In this document: positions 34,803-43,571 of the stretch, one piece after another
Layout: every line of letters starts with the position of its first letter
Numbering within the stretch: position 1 is the first letter of the stretch
NCBI GenBank assembly: GCA_964276145.1
Contig: CAXYDN010000010.1
Coordinates: 12,469-76,468 of the forward strand
Direction of reading: 5' to 3'
From: SCGC-AAA076-P13 sp964276145
Lineage (GTDB): Bacteria > Pseudomonadota > Gammaproteobacteria > Magnimaribacterales > D2472
DNA: 64,000 nucleotides
Notes under the pieces: generated by a model
Told to the model about the DNA's origin: nothing
What the model saw: only the letters and a program-made list of their open reading frames with translations
Databases searched by the model: none
Made by a program: the position numbers and the translations under genes

Positions 34803-35426
34803 TTATTTTGAGTAAAGCTCAACAATAAGGTTTTCGTTAATTTCAGCACTTAAGTCAGTTCTATCAGGAACTGATTTAAATACTCCCTTCAAATTTGCTT
34901 CATCAACTTCAATCCAATCACATTCTTCCCTTGTTGCTGCAATTTTTAGAGCTGAAGCTATTCTTAAATGACCCTTCTTTTTATCTCTAACTTGAATTTC
35001 ATCACCCGGTTGTATTTGGTAGGAAGGAATATTTACAACATTTCCATTTATCTTAAATGCTTTATGAGAAACCATTTGCCTAGATTCTGCTCTTGTTGAT
35101 CCAAAACCCATTCTGTATACAACATTATCCATTCTAGACTCTAATAAGCTTAATAAGTTTTCTCCTGTATTACCTTTTGATGATGCAGCTTTTTTATAAT
35201 AATTTCTAAACTGCTTCTCTAAAACTCCATACATACGCCTAACTTTTTGCTTTTCTCTAAGCTGAAGCCCGTAGTCAGATAATCTACCTCTTCTAGCGCC
35301 GGCTGCAACACCTGGAGGTGAATCCATATTGCACTTAGATTCGATAGCCCTTACGCCACTTTTTAAGTAAAGATCTGTGCCTTCTCTTCTAGAAAGTCTT
35401 AATGTTGGTCCTGTATATCTTGCCAT
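34803..35426 (-). CDS. rpsD: 30S ribosomal protein S4
   Basis: Primary 16S binder and translational repressor of the alpha operon in E. coli. The 207-residue protein has RLSDYGLQLREKQKVRRMYG and the S4 RNA-binding domain ending DLSADINENLIVELYSK. It follows rpsK by 11 bases. The classical S4 operator before rpsM has no free space here (4 bases), so any S4 control would need a site inside rpmJ. Confidence 0.98.
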   Translation of the reverse strand: MARYTGPTLRLSRREGTDLYLKSGVRAIESKCNMDSPPGVAAGARRGRLSDYGLQLREKQKVRRMYGVLEKQFRNYYKKAASSKGNTGENLLSLLESRMDNVVYRMGFGSTRAESRQMVSHKAFKINGNVVNIPSYQIQPGDEIQVRDKKKGHLRIASALKIAATREECDWIEVDEANLKGVFKSVPDRTDLSAEINENLIVELYSK

Positions 35427-35437
35427 TTAATACTCCG

Positions 35438-35815
35438 TTAAACTCTTCTTTTTTTAGATGGGCGACATCCGTTATGAGGAAGTGGTGTTACATCTGTAAT
35501 ACTTCTAATTTTTAAACCACATGCATTCAATGCTCTTATTGCTGATTCTCTTCCGCCACCAGGTCCTTTAACTTTTACGTCTAAATTTATCATTCCAAAT
35601 TCTTTTGCCGCATTTCCAGCCTTATCTGCTGCTATTTGAGCTGCAAAAGGTGTGCTTTTTCTTGATCCTTTAAATCCTGAGCCTCCAGATGTAGCCCAGC
35701 ATACTGTATTACCTTGTTTATCGGTAATAGTAATGATCGTATTGTTAAAAGATGAATGCACGTGAGCAACACCATCTGTAACAATTTTCTTTCCTTTTTT
35801 TCCTTTTACTGCCAT
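35438..35815 (-). CDS. rpsK: 30S ribosomal protein S11
   Basis: Platform protein next to the mRNA exit and E site. The 125-residue sequence has HVHSSFNNTIITITD, GSRKSTPFAAQ and the C-terminal PHNGCRPSKKRRV. It starts 1 base after rpsM, in the conserved rpsM-rpsK-rpsD-rpoA-rplQ series. Confidence 0.98.
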   Translation of the reverse strand: MAVKGKKGKKIVTDGVAHVHSSFNNTIITITDKQGNTVCWATSGGSGFKGSRKSTPFAAQIAADKAGNAAKEFGMINLDVKVKGPGGGRESAIRALNACGLKIRSITDVTPLPHNGCRPSKKRRV

Positions 35816-35816
35816 T

Positions 35817-36176
35817 TTATGATCCTCTCATAGGCTTTTTAGGGCCCTTTCTAGTTCTAGCATTATTTTTTGTATTTTGACCTCTAGTTGGAAGTTTTCT
35901 TCTATGTCTTATTCCTCTATAACTTCCAAGATCCATTAATCTTTTAATATTTGTACTAATGTTTCTTCTTAAGTCTCCTTCGACAACTATTTTGCCAATT
36001 GCAGTTCTTAAGTTTTCTACTTCTTCTTCTGAAAGATCAGATATTTTTCTTGTGTAATCTATTTTTAATTCAGCACATATGTTCTGAGCTGTTTTTCTAC
36101 CAATTCCAAAAATATGTGTTAGAGAAATCTCTACATGTTTATTTTCTGGAATATTTACTCCTGCGATCCTAGCCAT
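35817..36176 (-). CDS. rpsM: 30S ribosomal protein S13
   Basis: Head protein contacting the P-site tRNA and the intersubunit bridge. The 119-residue sequence starts MARIAGVNIPENKHV and ends in a basic tail with RTRKGPKK. It is first in the alpha operon order, but only 4 bases separate it from rpmJ, leaving no independent promoter or leader. Confidence 0.98.
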   Translation of the reverse strand: MARIAGVNIPENKHVEISLTHIFGIGRKTAQNICAELKIDYTRKISDLSEEEVENLRTAIGKIVVEGDLRRNISTNIKRLMDLGSYRGIRHRRKLPTRGQNTKNNARTRKGPKKPMRGS

Positions 36177-36180
36177 ATAT

Positions 36181-36296
36181 TAACCTTGCCTTTGTTTATG
36201 TTTTTGGTCTGTTTTACAGATCACAAAAAGAACGCCATTACGCCTTACAATTTTGCAATTTCTGCATATTTTTTTAACTGATGCTTTAACTTTCAT
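36181..36296 (-). CDS. rpmJ: 50S ribosomal protein L36
   Basis: A small zinc-ribbon protein read as 38 residues: MKVKASVKKICRNCKIV at the start and KHKQRQG at the end, with Cys 11, 14, 27 and His 33 as zinc ligands (the C+ form). It lies between secY and rpsM as in E. coli. My base count between start and stop comes out one short of 117, so coordinates may be off by one base or a one-base slip may exist; re-reading this 117-base stretch would settle it. Confidence 0.8.
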
Positions 36297-36297
36297 A

Positions 36298-37599
36298 TTA
36301 CCTTTTATAATTTTTTAAATTAGCTTTCTTCATTAAAGAAGCGTATTGGGATGACATCATGTGAGATTGAACCTGAGCCATGAAATCCATAAGTACAACT
36401 ACAATAATTAATACAGATGTTCCGCCAACCGAGATAGTTGGTGATATTCCAGCAAAATTAATAAGTGCAAGTGGTAACAAACAGATAAGTGTTAAATAAA
36501 TTGCTCCAAATACAGTAAGTCTTGCAAGAACAGAGTCTATATAATTCGAGGTTTGCTCTCCAGGTCTAATACCAGCAATATATGCTCCAGAACGTTTCAA
36601 GTTATCTGATACTTCTCTTGTATTAAAAGTTAAAGCTAGCCAAATAAAACAAAAACTAATAATTAAGCCAGCAAAAACTAGTATATATAATGGTTGACCT
36701 GGATTAAGAGCTAATGAGAAACTCTGAAGAAACCCAAAAGATTCACTTTGACCAAACCATGTAGAAAGAGATGCTGGGAATAGTAAAAAAGTACTTGCAA
36801 AAATCGCAGGTATAACTCCAGCCATATTAACTTTAAATGGAAGATGACTTGTCTGAGCTTGCATTAATTTTCTTCCTTGCTGTCTTTGAGCATAGTTGAC
36901 AGTAATTCTTCTTTGTCCTCTTTCAATAAAAACAACAATGGCTATAACTGCCATTGATAAAAGGCCAATAGCGATTAATAGAAGAACACTTATATCACCT
37001 TGTCTTGACTGCTCAAGGGCTTGCCCAATAGCTCCAGGTATTCCTGTTAAGATACTTGTAGCGATAATGATTGAAATCCCATTACCAATACCTCTTTCAG
37101 ATACCTGCTCACCCAACCACATAAGAAACATTGTTCCTGCTACAACTGAGAAAACTGCAGAAACAAAAAATGATGGTCCTGGTGTGTATGCAAGACCACT
37201 TGCAGATAAAGTTACTGCTAAGGCAGATGCTTGAATAAATGCAAGAATAGCTGTTCCATATCTAGTATATTGAGTAATGGTATTTCTGCCTGCCTGGCCA
37301 TCTTTTTTAAGCTCTTGTAGATATGGAATCGAGTTAGAAAACAGTTGCATTATGATGGCTGATGATATGTATGGCACCACATTAAGTGCAAAAATACTCA
37401 TTCTCTCTAAAGCACCACCAGAGAAGAGATTGAACATCTCAATAATAGTGCCTTGGTTTTGATCAAATAATGCTGCAAGTCTATCTGGATCTATACCAGG
37501 AATAGGTATATGAGTTCCAATTCTGTATACAAGAATTGCAACAAATACAAATCGTAATCTTTTCCAAAGATCACTCATACCTTGTCCCTGTTCAGCCAT
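36298..37599 (-). CDS. secY: Protein translocase subunit SecY
   Basis: Channel subunit of the SecYEG inner-membrane translocon. The 433-residue protein has ten membrane helices, beginning DLWKRLRFVFVAILVYRIG. The loop RGIGNGIS and the cytoplasmic RQQGRKL region are typical. The partner secE is at 60765; secG is not in the window. It sits between rplO (3 bases) and rpmJ in the spc operon order. Confidence 0.98.
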   Translation of the reverse strand: MAEQGQGMSDLWKRLRFVFVAILVYRIGTHIPIPGIDPDRLAALFDQNQGTIIEMFNLFSGGALERMSIFALNVVPYISSAIIMQLFSNSIPYLQELKKDGQAGRNTITQYTRYGTAILAFIQASALAVTLSASGLAYTPGPSFFVSAVFSVVAGTMFLMWLGEQVSERGIGNGISIIIATSILTGIPGAIGQALEQSRQGDISVLLLIAIGLLSMAVIAIVVFIERGQRRITVNYAQRQQGRKLMQAQTSHLPFKVNMAGVIPAIFASTFLLFPASLSTWFGQSESFGFLQSFSLALNPGQPLYILVFAGLIISFCFIWLALTFNTREVSDNLKRSGAYIAGIRPGEQTSNYIDSVLARLTVFGAIYLTLICLLPLALINFAGISPTISVGGTSVLIIVVVLMDFMAQVQSHMMSSQYASLMKKANLKNYKR

Positions 37600-37602
37600 A
37601 TC

Positions 37603-38112
37603 TTATTCCGAAACCTCGTCGTCTGTTTTTTTTATGCCTTTTGGTCTTATAGCTGTCTCAATAATGTCAGCAACACTGCCACCAGCTTTTTCTATAGACT
37701 CTTTTGCACCCTTTGTAACCTTAATGCCTTCAACATTTAATTTTGATGAAAGATCAAAAGTACCAAAAATTTTAACTTTCTTAACTGCCTTCGAGATAAT
37801 CTTTTTTTCTTTTAAAGTTTCTAAAGTCACTAAATCTAAGCCATCAATATTTTTAACATTAACTTCTTTTAAGTGGTTATTTTTTCTTGAAGAAAAACCA
37901 AATTTTGGTAATCTCATTTGAAGTGGCATTTGCCCACCCTCAAAACCAGCTCTTACTCCACCACCTGTTCTTGATTTTTGTCCTTTATGACCTCTTCCGG
38001 CAGTTTTACCAGTTCCTGAACCCATTCCCCTTCCAACTCTTTTCCTGTTTTGAGCAGTTCCTTCGTTGCTTAAGCTATTAAGTTTCATTATGTTTGTATC
38101 ATTTTCACTCAT
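37603..38112 (-). CDS. rplO: 50S ribosomal protein L15
   Basis: Late-assembling 23S binder. The 169-residue protein has MKLNSLSNEGTAQNRKRVGRGMGSGTGKT, then Gly/Arg-rich AGRGHKGQKSR. The ATG at 38112 is preferred because AGGA precedes it and it follows the rpmD stop by 1 base; this adds MSENDTNI to the usual N-terminus. A basic C-terminal extension makes it about 25 residues longer than the E. coli protein. Confidence 0.96.
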   Translation of the reverse strand: MSENDTNIMKLNSLSNEGTAQNRKRVGRGMGSGTGKTAGRGHKGQKSRTGGGVRAGFEGGQMPLQMRLPKFGFSSRKNNHLKEVNVKNIDGLDLVTLETLKEKKIISKAVKKVKIFGTFDLSSKLNVEGIKVTKGAKESIEKAGGSVADIIETAIRPKGIKKTDDEVSE

Positions 38113-38113
38113 C

Positions 38114-38302
38114 TTAGTTTTCCTGAATCTCAATCATGTCAGATATTTTATTAACCAATCCACGATTACTTGGAGTATCTAATACAGTAACTGTTTGATT
38201 AAGTTTCTTAAATCCCAATCCTTTAATGCACAGTTTATGTTTTTTCATTCTGCCAATTCCGCTTTTGACTAGTTTTAAAGTCATTGTTTTTTCTTTACTC
38301 AT
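38114..38302 (-). CDS. rpmD: 50S ribosomal protein L30
   Basis: The 62-residue sequence has the L30 core LKLVKSGIGRMKKHKLCIKGLG and NRGLVNKI. Its ATG overlaps the rpsE stop (ATGA); an internal ATG at residue 7 (MTLKL) matches other family starts but has less support from spacing. It lies between rpsE and rplO as expected. Confidence 0.96.
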   Translation of the reverse strand: MSKEKTMTLKLVKSGIGRMKKHKLCIKGLGFKKLNQTVTVLDTPSNRGLVNKISDMIEIQEN

Positions 38303-38808
38303 GATGCTTGTTCAACCTTTTTCCCTCTTCTTGCGGCAACTGTTTCTGGAGATTCCATTGCGCTTAAAGCATTAATAGTAGCTCTAACAACATTAACTGG
38401 ATTTGTAGATCCATAGCATTTTGCTAATACATTTTGAACTCCGGCTAACTCAAGAACAGCTCTCATTGCTCCTCCGGCAATAATACCTGTACCTTCTGAA
38501 GCTGGCTGCATATATACATTTGCTGATCCATGCTTAGCTTTAACTGGATACCAAAGAGTCGTATTGTTTAATTCAACTTCAACCATACTTCTTCTTGCAT
38601 TTTCCATAGCCTTTTGAATAGCGATAGGCACTTCTTTTGCCTTACCCCTCCCAAAGCCCACTCTTCCATTACCATCACCAACAACAGTAAGGGCAGTAAA
38701 ACCAAATATTCTTCCACCCTTAACAACTTTAGCTACTCTATTAACCTGAACTAACTTTTCTTCAAGAGCATCGACTTGTTGATTATTTGCTACATTATTA
38801 TCTTTCAT
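38299..38808 (-). CDS. rpsE: 30S ribosomal protein S5
   Basis: Involved in decoding accuracy and mRNA helicase activity at the entry channel. The 169-residue protein has VNRVAKVVKGGRIFGFTALTVVGDGNGRVG (core from about residue 22) and PASEGTGIIAGGAMRAVLE. It overlaps rpmD by 4 bases and follows rplR by 7. Confidence 0.98.
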   Translation of the reverse strand: MKDNNVANNQQVDALEEKLVQVNRVAKVVKGGRIFGFTALTVVGDGNGRVGFGRGKAKEVPIAIQKAMENARRSMVEVELNNTTLWYPVKAKHGSANVYMQPASEGTGIIAGGAMRAVLELAGVQNVLAKCYGSTNPVNVVRATINALSAMESPETVAARRGKKVEQAS

Positions 38809-38815
38809 AATTTAA

Positions 38816-39163
38816 TTAAAACTCCAATCCAGCTTTTCTAGCAGAATCAGCCAAAGCTTTTATTCGGCCATGATATTTATATCCTGATCTGTCAAAAACT
38901 ACTTTTTTGACTCCATTTTCTATTGCTCTTTCAGCAACTCTTTTACCTACAGATTCTGCACCTTCAACATTATTAGATTTTGCGTCTGAATCTTTTTCAA
39001 CAGTAGATGCTGATGCAATAACTTTGGTTCCTAAGCTATCAAAAATTTGAGCATAAAAGTGCTTAGATGACCTATACACCGTTAATCTAGGATTTTCTTG
39101 ATCCTTGATATTCATTCTTGTTTTCTTTGCTCTTCTTATTCTTGATAAATTTTTTATACTCAT
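38816..39163 (-). CDS. rplR: 50S ribosomal protein L18
   Basis: Binds 5S rRNA with L5. The 115-residue protein starts MSIKNLSRIRRAKKTR, matching the E. coli start SARIRRATRAR. The frame is open further upstream, but those 17 codons belong to the rplF end in another frame and were left out. It ends KALADSARKAGLEF, the family C-terminus. Confidence 0.97.
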   Translation of the reverse strand: MSIKNLSRIRRAKKTRMNIKDQENPRLTVYRSSKHFYAQIFDSLGTKVIASASTVEKDSDAKSNNVEGAESVGKRVAERAIENGVKKVVFDRSGYKYHGRIKALADSARKAGLEF

Positions 39164-39167
39164 TTTT

Positions 39168-39710
39168 TTATGCTCCAGCAGCTTTCTTAGCTTCTTTTCT
39201 TCTGACAGTCTCATCAGAATATCTGACGCCTTTGCCTTTATATGGCTCAGGAGGTCTAAATGCTCTAATTTCAGCAGCTGCTTGTCCTAATATTTGTTTA
39301 TTGTGGCTTTTAAGAACAACTTCTGTTTGTGATGGAGTTTCTACTTGGACTTCTTCTGGCAATTGGTATTTAACAGGATGAGAGAAACCGAGGGTTAATT
39401 CAAGAAGTTTTCCTGAGGCTTTGGCTCTGTATCCAACACCCTTAAGTTCGAGCTTTTTTTCAAAGCCCTTAGAAACGCCAACAATCATATTATTAACAAT
39501 AGCTCTAGTTGTGCCAGCTAAAGCAACTGATTGTTGATTATCTTCATCATACTTAACACTAATAATATTTTCTGATACTTCAAGGGCAATGGTATCTGGT
39601 AGATCAAATTTAATCTCGCCAACCTTACCTTTAACTTCTATTAGTTTATCTGTAACGTTAACGGTAACACCATCTACAATTTCTATAGGATTTTTTGCTA
39701 CTCTAGACAT
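39168..39710 (-). CDS. rplF: 50S ribosomal protein L6
   Basis: Two-domain protein near the sarcin-ricin loop. The 180-residue protein starts MSRVAKNPIEI and has LELKGVGYRA, LGFSHPV and RPPEPYKGKGVRY. The ATG at 39710 matches family N-termini; the 17 upstream in-frame codons lie over the end of rpsH and are rejected. Confidence 0.97.
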   Translation of the reverse strand: MSRVAKNPIEIVDGVTVNVTDKLIEVKGKVGEIKFDLPDTIALEVSENIISVKYDEDNQQSVALAGTTRAIVNNMIVGVSKGFEKKLELKGVGYRAKASGKLLELTLGFSHPVKYQLPEEVQVETPSQTEVVLKSHNKQILGQAAAEIRAFRPPEPYKGKGVRYSDETVRRKEAKKAAGA

Positions 39711-39711
39711 A

Positions 39712-40107
39712 TTAAAATACCTCGCACAAAATTTCGCCACCAACATTTTTTGATTTAGCATCTTTATCAGTCATTAGTCCCTGATTAGTGGAAATAATAT
39801 ATGCGCCCAACCCATTCTTTACTGACTTTAAATCGGAAGAGGCAGAATATTCTCTAAGACTGGGTTTACTAATTCTTTTTAAGGTTTTAATTACAGGAGA
39901 AGAATTGTGGTATTTTAAAACTACATTAATAAAAGGCTTTCCATCAACATCAGTTTTTGTGCAGCTTTTTATATATCCCTCTGTCACCAAAACATTTACT
40001 AACTCATGCTTAAGTTTTGAATAAGGAACAACTACATCAACTTTTCCACGCATAAGGCCATTACGTATTCTTGTTAAACAATCTGCTATCGGATCTTGAA
40101 AACTCAT
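39712..40107 (-). CDS. rpsH: 30S ribosomal protein S8
   Basis: Central 16S binder and, in E. coli, the repressor of the spc operon. The 131-residue protein starts MSFQDPIADCLTRIRNG and ends with KDAKSKNVGGEILCEVF. The last domain has STNQGLMTD where the family usually has STSRGIMTD or similar. It is 7 bases after rpsN. Confidence 0.98.
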   Translation of the reverse strand: MSFQDPIADCLTRIRNGLMRGKVDVVVPYSKLKHELVNVLVTEGYIKSCTKTDVDGKPFINVVLKYHNSSPVIKTLKRISKPSLREYSASSDLKSVKNGLGAYIISTNQGLMTDKDAKSKNVGGEILCEVF

Positions 40108-40114
40108 ATTATTA

Positions 40115-40420
40115 TTACCAACTTGATTTAACTAAACCAGGAATGTCACCCCTCATTGCTGCTTCTCTTAGTTTGATCCTGCTAAGGCCAAACTTTCTAT
40201 ATACCGCATGAGGTCTACCAGTTACCTGACATCTTCTTACAACTCTTGATGGACTAGAATTTCTAGGAAGTTTTTGAAACTTAATAGACGCTTCATATCT
40301 CTCTTCACTACTAGCACTTTCATCACTCATAATTGCTTTTAAAGCAGCTCTTTTTTCTGCATATTTAGCAACCATCTTGATTCTTTTATGCTCTCTAGCA
40401 ATCATTGATTTTTTTGCCAT
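40115..40420 (-). CDS. rpsN: 30S ribosomal protein S14 (zinc-free form)
   Basis: Head protein in the late assembly group. At 101 residues with a single cysteine (RRCQVTGRPHAVYRKFGLSR) it is the long, zinc-independent E. coli type rather than the short CxxC form. It lies 9 bases after rplE. Confidence 0.98.
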   Translation of the reverse strand: MAKKSMIAREHKRIKMVAKYAEKRAALKAIMSDESASSEERYEASIKFQKLPRNSSPSRVVRRCQVTGRPHAVYRKFGLSRIKLREAAMRGDIPGLVKSSW

Positions 40421-40429
40421 ATTTATTAC

Positions 40430-40969
40430 CTATTTTTTAAACGGGAACTCCAAAACTTCAAGCAAAGCTTTGGCATCCTCTTTATTTGTTGCAGAAGTAT
40501 TAATGCAAATATCCATACCTCTGATAGTGTCTACGTTATCAAACTTGATTTCTGGGAAAATGATTTGTTCTTTTATACCAAAATTATAATTTCCCTGCCC
40601 ATCAAAAGATTTTGGATTCAACCCTCTAAAATCTCTTTCTCTTGGAATAGCGATATCGATAAGCCTTTCCATAAACTCATACATTTTTTCACCTCGAAGC
40701 GTTACCTTGCATCCAAGAGGCCAACCTTCCCTGATTTTAAAACTCGCAACCGATTTTCTTGCTTTAGTTATTACAGGTTTTTGTCCAGCTATAGCTGTCA
40801 TATTTTGGACAGCAGATTCAAGATGTTTTTTGTCATTTGCAGCCTCACCAACACCCATATTTATTACAACTTTAGTAAGCTTTGGAACCGCCATAACATT
40901 TTTCATGCCAAGCTTTTCTTGAAGAACAGCTTTTAGCTCGGTGTTATATTTTTCTCTTAAATTTGACAT
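40430..40969 (-). CDS. rplE: 50S ribosomal protein L5
   Basis: Binds 5S rRNA and contacts P-site tRNA. The 179-residue protein has NVMAVPKLTKVVINMGVGEA, ITGQKP-like AGQKPVITKARKS and FGIKEQIIFPEI. Its start directly abuts the rplX stop, so the rplX-rplE spacer that carries the S8 operator in E. coli is absent here. Confidence 0.98.
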   Translation of the reverse strand: MSNLREKYNTELKAVLQEKLGMKNVMAVPKLTKVVINMGVGEAANDKKHLESAVQNMTAIAGQKPVITKARKSVASFKIREGWPLGCKVTLRGEKMYEFMERLIDIAIPRERDFRGLNPKSFDGQGNYNFGIKEQIIFPEIKFDNVDTIRGMDICINTSATNKEDAKALLEVLEFPFKK

Positions 40970-41296
40970 CTACTTTATCTCTTTGTTATCAGATTTAAAT
41001 AATCTAATTTTTTTTCCGTCTTTGTCTGTTGAATATGCAATTTTATCTTTTGATTTCTTGCCTGGATTCCATATTGCTACGTTAGATATTGCTATAGCTG
41101 CTTCTTGCTCAACAACACCACCAGTAACTCCCATTTCTGGATTAGGTTTAGTATGTTTTTTAACCATGTTTATACCAGTTACAATAGCTTTATTTTTGGA
41201 TTTTATAATCTTTCTTAGGGTGCCCTTTTTGCCAAGATCTTTTCCCGCTACAACAATAACCTCGTCACCAGTTCTTAATTTAGTAGGAGTAGTCAT
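40970..41296 (-). CDS. rplX: 50S ribosomal protein L24
   Basis: Assembly-initiator protein with a KOW motif (RTGDEVIVVAGKDLGKKG, residues 8-25). At 108 residues it is close to the E. coli length, and GGVVEQEAAIAISNVAIWNP is typical of the family. It sits 2 bases after rplN and directly before rplE. Confidence 0.98.
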   Translation of the reverse strand: MTTPTKLRTGDEVIVVAGKDLGKKGTLRKIIKSKNKAIVTGINMVKKHTKPNPEMGVTGGVVEQEAAIAISNVAIWNPGKKSKDKIAYSTDKDGKKIRLFKSDNKEIK

Positions 41297-41298
41297 TA

Positions 41299-41667
41299 TT
41301 AGAGTACCTCCGGAGCTAATGAAAGAATCTTCATGTGTTTACCATCTCTCAGTTCTCTAGTAACAGGACCAAAGACACGTGTTCCTATAGGCGCTTTCTG
41401 GTTATTAATTAAAACAGCTGCATTTTCATCAAATTTAATTAAAGATCCATCTCTTCTTCGAACCCCTTTCTTAGTTCTCACTATTAAGGCATCAACAACT
41501 TGCCCTTTTTTAACTTTTCCTGTTGGAATAGCTTCTCTAACAGCAACTTTTATCACATCACCAATGTTTGCATATCTTCTTTTAGATCCGCCAAGAACCT
41601 TGATACACATTACACTTCTTGCTCCGCTATTATCAGCAATTTTTAAGAGCGACTGCATCTGAATCAT
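41299..41667 (-). CDS. rplN: 50S ribosomal protein L14
   Basis: Intersubunit-bridge protein. The 122-residue sequence begins MIQMQSLLKIADNSGARSVMCIKVLGG, nearly the family consensus, and has KGQVVDALIVRTKKGVRR. It opens the spc gene set, but its start overlaps the rpsQ stop by one base, so there is no separate spc promoter gap. Confidence 0.98.
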   Translation of the reverse strand: MIQMQSLLKIADNSGARSVMCIKVLGGSKRRYANIGDVIKVAVREAIPTGKVKKGQVVDALIVRTKKGVRRRDGSLIKFDENAAVLINNQKAPIGTRVFGPVTRELRDGKHMKILSLAPEVL

Positions 41668-41954
41668 TATTCACTTTCCTCAGTAATATTTACTTCTTTT
41701 TCAGATGCTGCATCAGCACCTTCAACTAAAATCCAAGTTTTACTTTTTGAAAATGGTCTGCATTCTTTAACGGTAACAAAGTCACCTATTGCAGCAGAAT
41801 TATTTTCATCATGAGCATGAACTTTTGTTGCCCTCTTCATGACTTTTCCATAAAGCGGATGCTTAACTTTTCTCTCAATCTTTACAGTAATTGTTTTATC
41901 AGCTTTATCGCTTGTAACAACTCCTGATAGAACTCTTGGATTGGTTGTATTCAT
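41667..41954 (-). CDS. rpsQ: 30S ribosomal protein S17
   Basis: OB-fold primary 16S binder. The 95-residue protein has RVLSGVVTSDKADKTITV and VKECRPFSKSKTWILVE; an acidic C-terminal extension of about 11 residues (EKEVNITEESE) goes beyond the usual 84. Start and stop overlap rpmC and rplN by one base each. Confidence 0.97.
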   Translation of the reverse strand: MNTTNPRVLSGVVTSDKADKTITVKIERKVKHPLYGKVMKRATKVHAHDENNSAAIGDFVTVKECRPFSKSKTWILVEGADAASEKEVNITEESE

Positions 41955-42160
41955 TATTTGCTATCCTGTGATTTTAGTTCGTTCATTAATGTTTTTATTT
42001 TTGCGATTTTTTTTCTAGCTATAGTAAGTTGGTTGGTTTCATTTAACTGACCAGTCTTATGTTTAATTCTAAGATTAAACTGCTCTTGTCTTGTAGCTAC
42101 TAATTCTGCATTAAGTTGATCTATATTTTTTTTTCTTAGCTCTTGCAATTCTTTATTCAT
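41954..42160 (-). CDS. rpmC: 50S ribosomal protein L29
   Basis: Two-helix protein at the peptide exit that helps bind signal recognition particle and trigger factor. The 68-residue sequence has ELRKKNIDQLNAELVATRQEQFNLRIKH, with KIKTLMNE near the end. It is directly adjacent to rplP and overlaps rpsQ by one base. Confidence 0.97.
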   Translation of the reverse strand: MNKELQELRKKNIDQLNAELVATRQEQFNLRIKHKTGQLNETNQLTIARKKIAKIKTLMNELKSQDSK

Positions 42161-42571
42161 TTATACATCCTTACTAATAAAATGCGTCTTAATTGGAAGC
42201 TTGGCGGCTGCTAATTTAAATGCTTCTCTCGCAAGATCCTCTTCAACACCAGCCATTTCAAACATTACTTTTCCAGGCTGAACTAATGCAACCCAGTACT
42301 CAACATTACCTTTGCCTTTACCCATTCGAACTTCTAAAGGTTTTTTAGTAATAGGTTTGTCAGGGAAGATTCTTATCCAGATATTTCCACCTCTTTTTAT
42401 ATGCCTTGTCATAGCTCGTCTTGCTGCTTCTATCTGTCTTGCCGTAATTCGACCTCTATCAGATGCAACTAAACCAAACCTGCCAAAAGCAACAGTATTT
42501 CCATTTTGTGCAAGGCCTCTATTTCGGCCTTTATGCATTTTTCTAAATTTTGTTTGTTTTGGCTGTAACAT
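42161..42571 (-). CDS. rplP: 50S ribosomal protein L16
   Basis: Positions A-site tRNA. The 136-residue sequence starts MLQPKQTKFRKMHKGRNRG and has FGRFGLVASDRGRITARQIEAARRAMTRH and GKGKGNVEYWVALVQPG, all family hallmarks. It lies 2 bases after rpsC. Confidence 0.98.
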   Translation of the reverse strand: MLQPKQTKFRKMHKGRNRGLAQNGNTVAFGRFGLVASDRGRITARQIEAARRAMTRHIKRGGNIWIRIFPDKPITKKPLEVRMGKGKGNVEYWVALVQPGKVMFEMAGVEEDLAREAFKLAAAKLPIKTHFISKDV

Positions 42572-42573
42572 AT

Positions 42574-43233
42574 TTAACTAACTCCCAAATCAACTTTATA
42601 TGGGTCTTCTGTAATTTCACCCTTAAATACCCAGACTTTTACACCAATAATTCCATATGTAGTTAATGCTTCTGCTGTTGCGTAATCAATATCAGCTCTC
42701 AATGTATGCAAAGGCACTCTACCCTCTCTATACCATTCAGTTCTAGCAATCTCAGCACCATTTAATCTACCAGATACCTCTATTCTTACCCCTTTAGCGC
42801 TTTGTCTTAAAGCACTTTGAACAGTTCTTTTCATTGCTCTTCTAAACATAACTCTTTTTTCTAGCTGCTGTGCAACACCCTCTGCAAGAATCTGAGCATC
42901 TAAGTCAGGTTTCCTAACTTCTTTAATATTTATTTGAGAGGGTTTTTTAACAATTTTTTCAACAGCTTTTTTGAGGTTGTCTATCTCTTCACCTCTTTTA
43001 CCAATAATGATTCCAGGTCTTGATGTATAAATAGAGACAACAAAATTCTCGGCTGATCGCTCTAACTCTATTCTGCTAATCGAAGAGTTTTTTAGTTTAG
43101 TTTTAAAATACTCTCTCACTTTTAGATCTTGAATAAGATTGGTAGAAAAATCTTTTCCTTTTGCATACCAGTTAGCATTTTGCTTCTTGGATATTCCTAA
43201 TCTAAATCCTGTTGGATTAACTTTTTGTCCCAT
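42574..43233 (-). CDS. rpsC: 30S ribosomal protein S3
   Basis: Forms part of the mRNA entry tunnel. The 219-residue protein has MGQKVNPTGFRLGI, a KH domain with PGIIIGKRGEEIDNLKK and the C-terminal VEVSGRLNGAEIARTEW-type region. It is slightly shorter than E. coli S3 (233), lacking part of the C-terminal tail. It overlaps rplV by one base. Confidence 0.98.
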   Translation of the reverse strand: MGQKVNPTGFRLGISKKQNANWYAKGKDFSTNLIQDLKVREYFKTKLKNSSISRIELERSAENFVVSIYTSRPGIIIGKRGEEIDNLKKAVEKIVKKPSQINIKEVRKPDLDAQILAEGVAQQLEKRVMFRRAMKRTVQSALRQSAKGVRIEVSGRLNGAEIARTEWYREGRVPLHTLRADIDYATAEALTTYGIIGVKVWVFKGEITEDPYKVDLGVS

Positions 43234-43571
43234 TATTTATCCTCTTCAGCTAATATAATTTCAATATGGCAGGTAGGCTTAATAATCCTATCAGCTCTTC
43301 CTCTAGCTCTTGGTTTCATTCTTTTTAATCTCATTCCCTGATTCACGATAATCGATTTAACTGACAGCAAATCTATATCAGATTTATTGTTGTATTCTGC
43401 ATTAGCAATTGCTGATTCAAGAAGTTTTTTAATAACTGCTGATCCTTTCTGCTTATTAAAAATTAGGAAGTCCATAGCATCTTGAACAGATTTACCTCTT
43501 ATTGCATTTGCTACTAACCCCGCTTTTTGTGGAGAAAGTCTAGTTCCTTTTAAATATGCTCTTGTTTCCAT
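43233..43571 (-). CDS. rplV: 50S ribosomal protein L22
   Basis: Its long hairpin lines the exit tunnel. The 112-residue protein has LSPQKAGLVANAIRGKSVQDA and the hairpin sequence GMRLKRMKPRARGRADRI. It overlaps rpsS and rpsC by one base each. Confidence 0.98.
   Translation of the reverse strand: METRAYLKGTRLSPQKAGLVANAIRGKSVQDAMDFLIFNKQKGSAVIKKLLESAIANAEYNNKSDIDLLSVKSIIVNQGMRLKRMKPRARGRADRIIKPTCHIEIILAEEDK

Noticed and set aside
34781..34849. Twenty-three extra N-terminal codons for RpoA
   Set aside because: They overlap the end of rpsD and have no similarity to RpoA; the ATG at 34780 has GGAGAA upstream.
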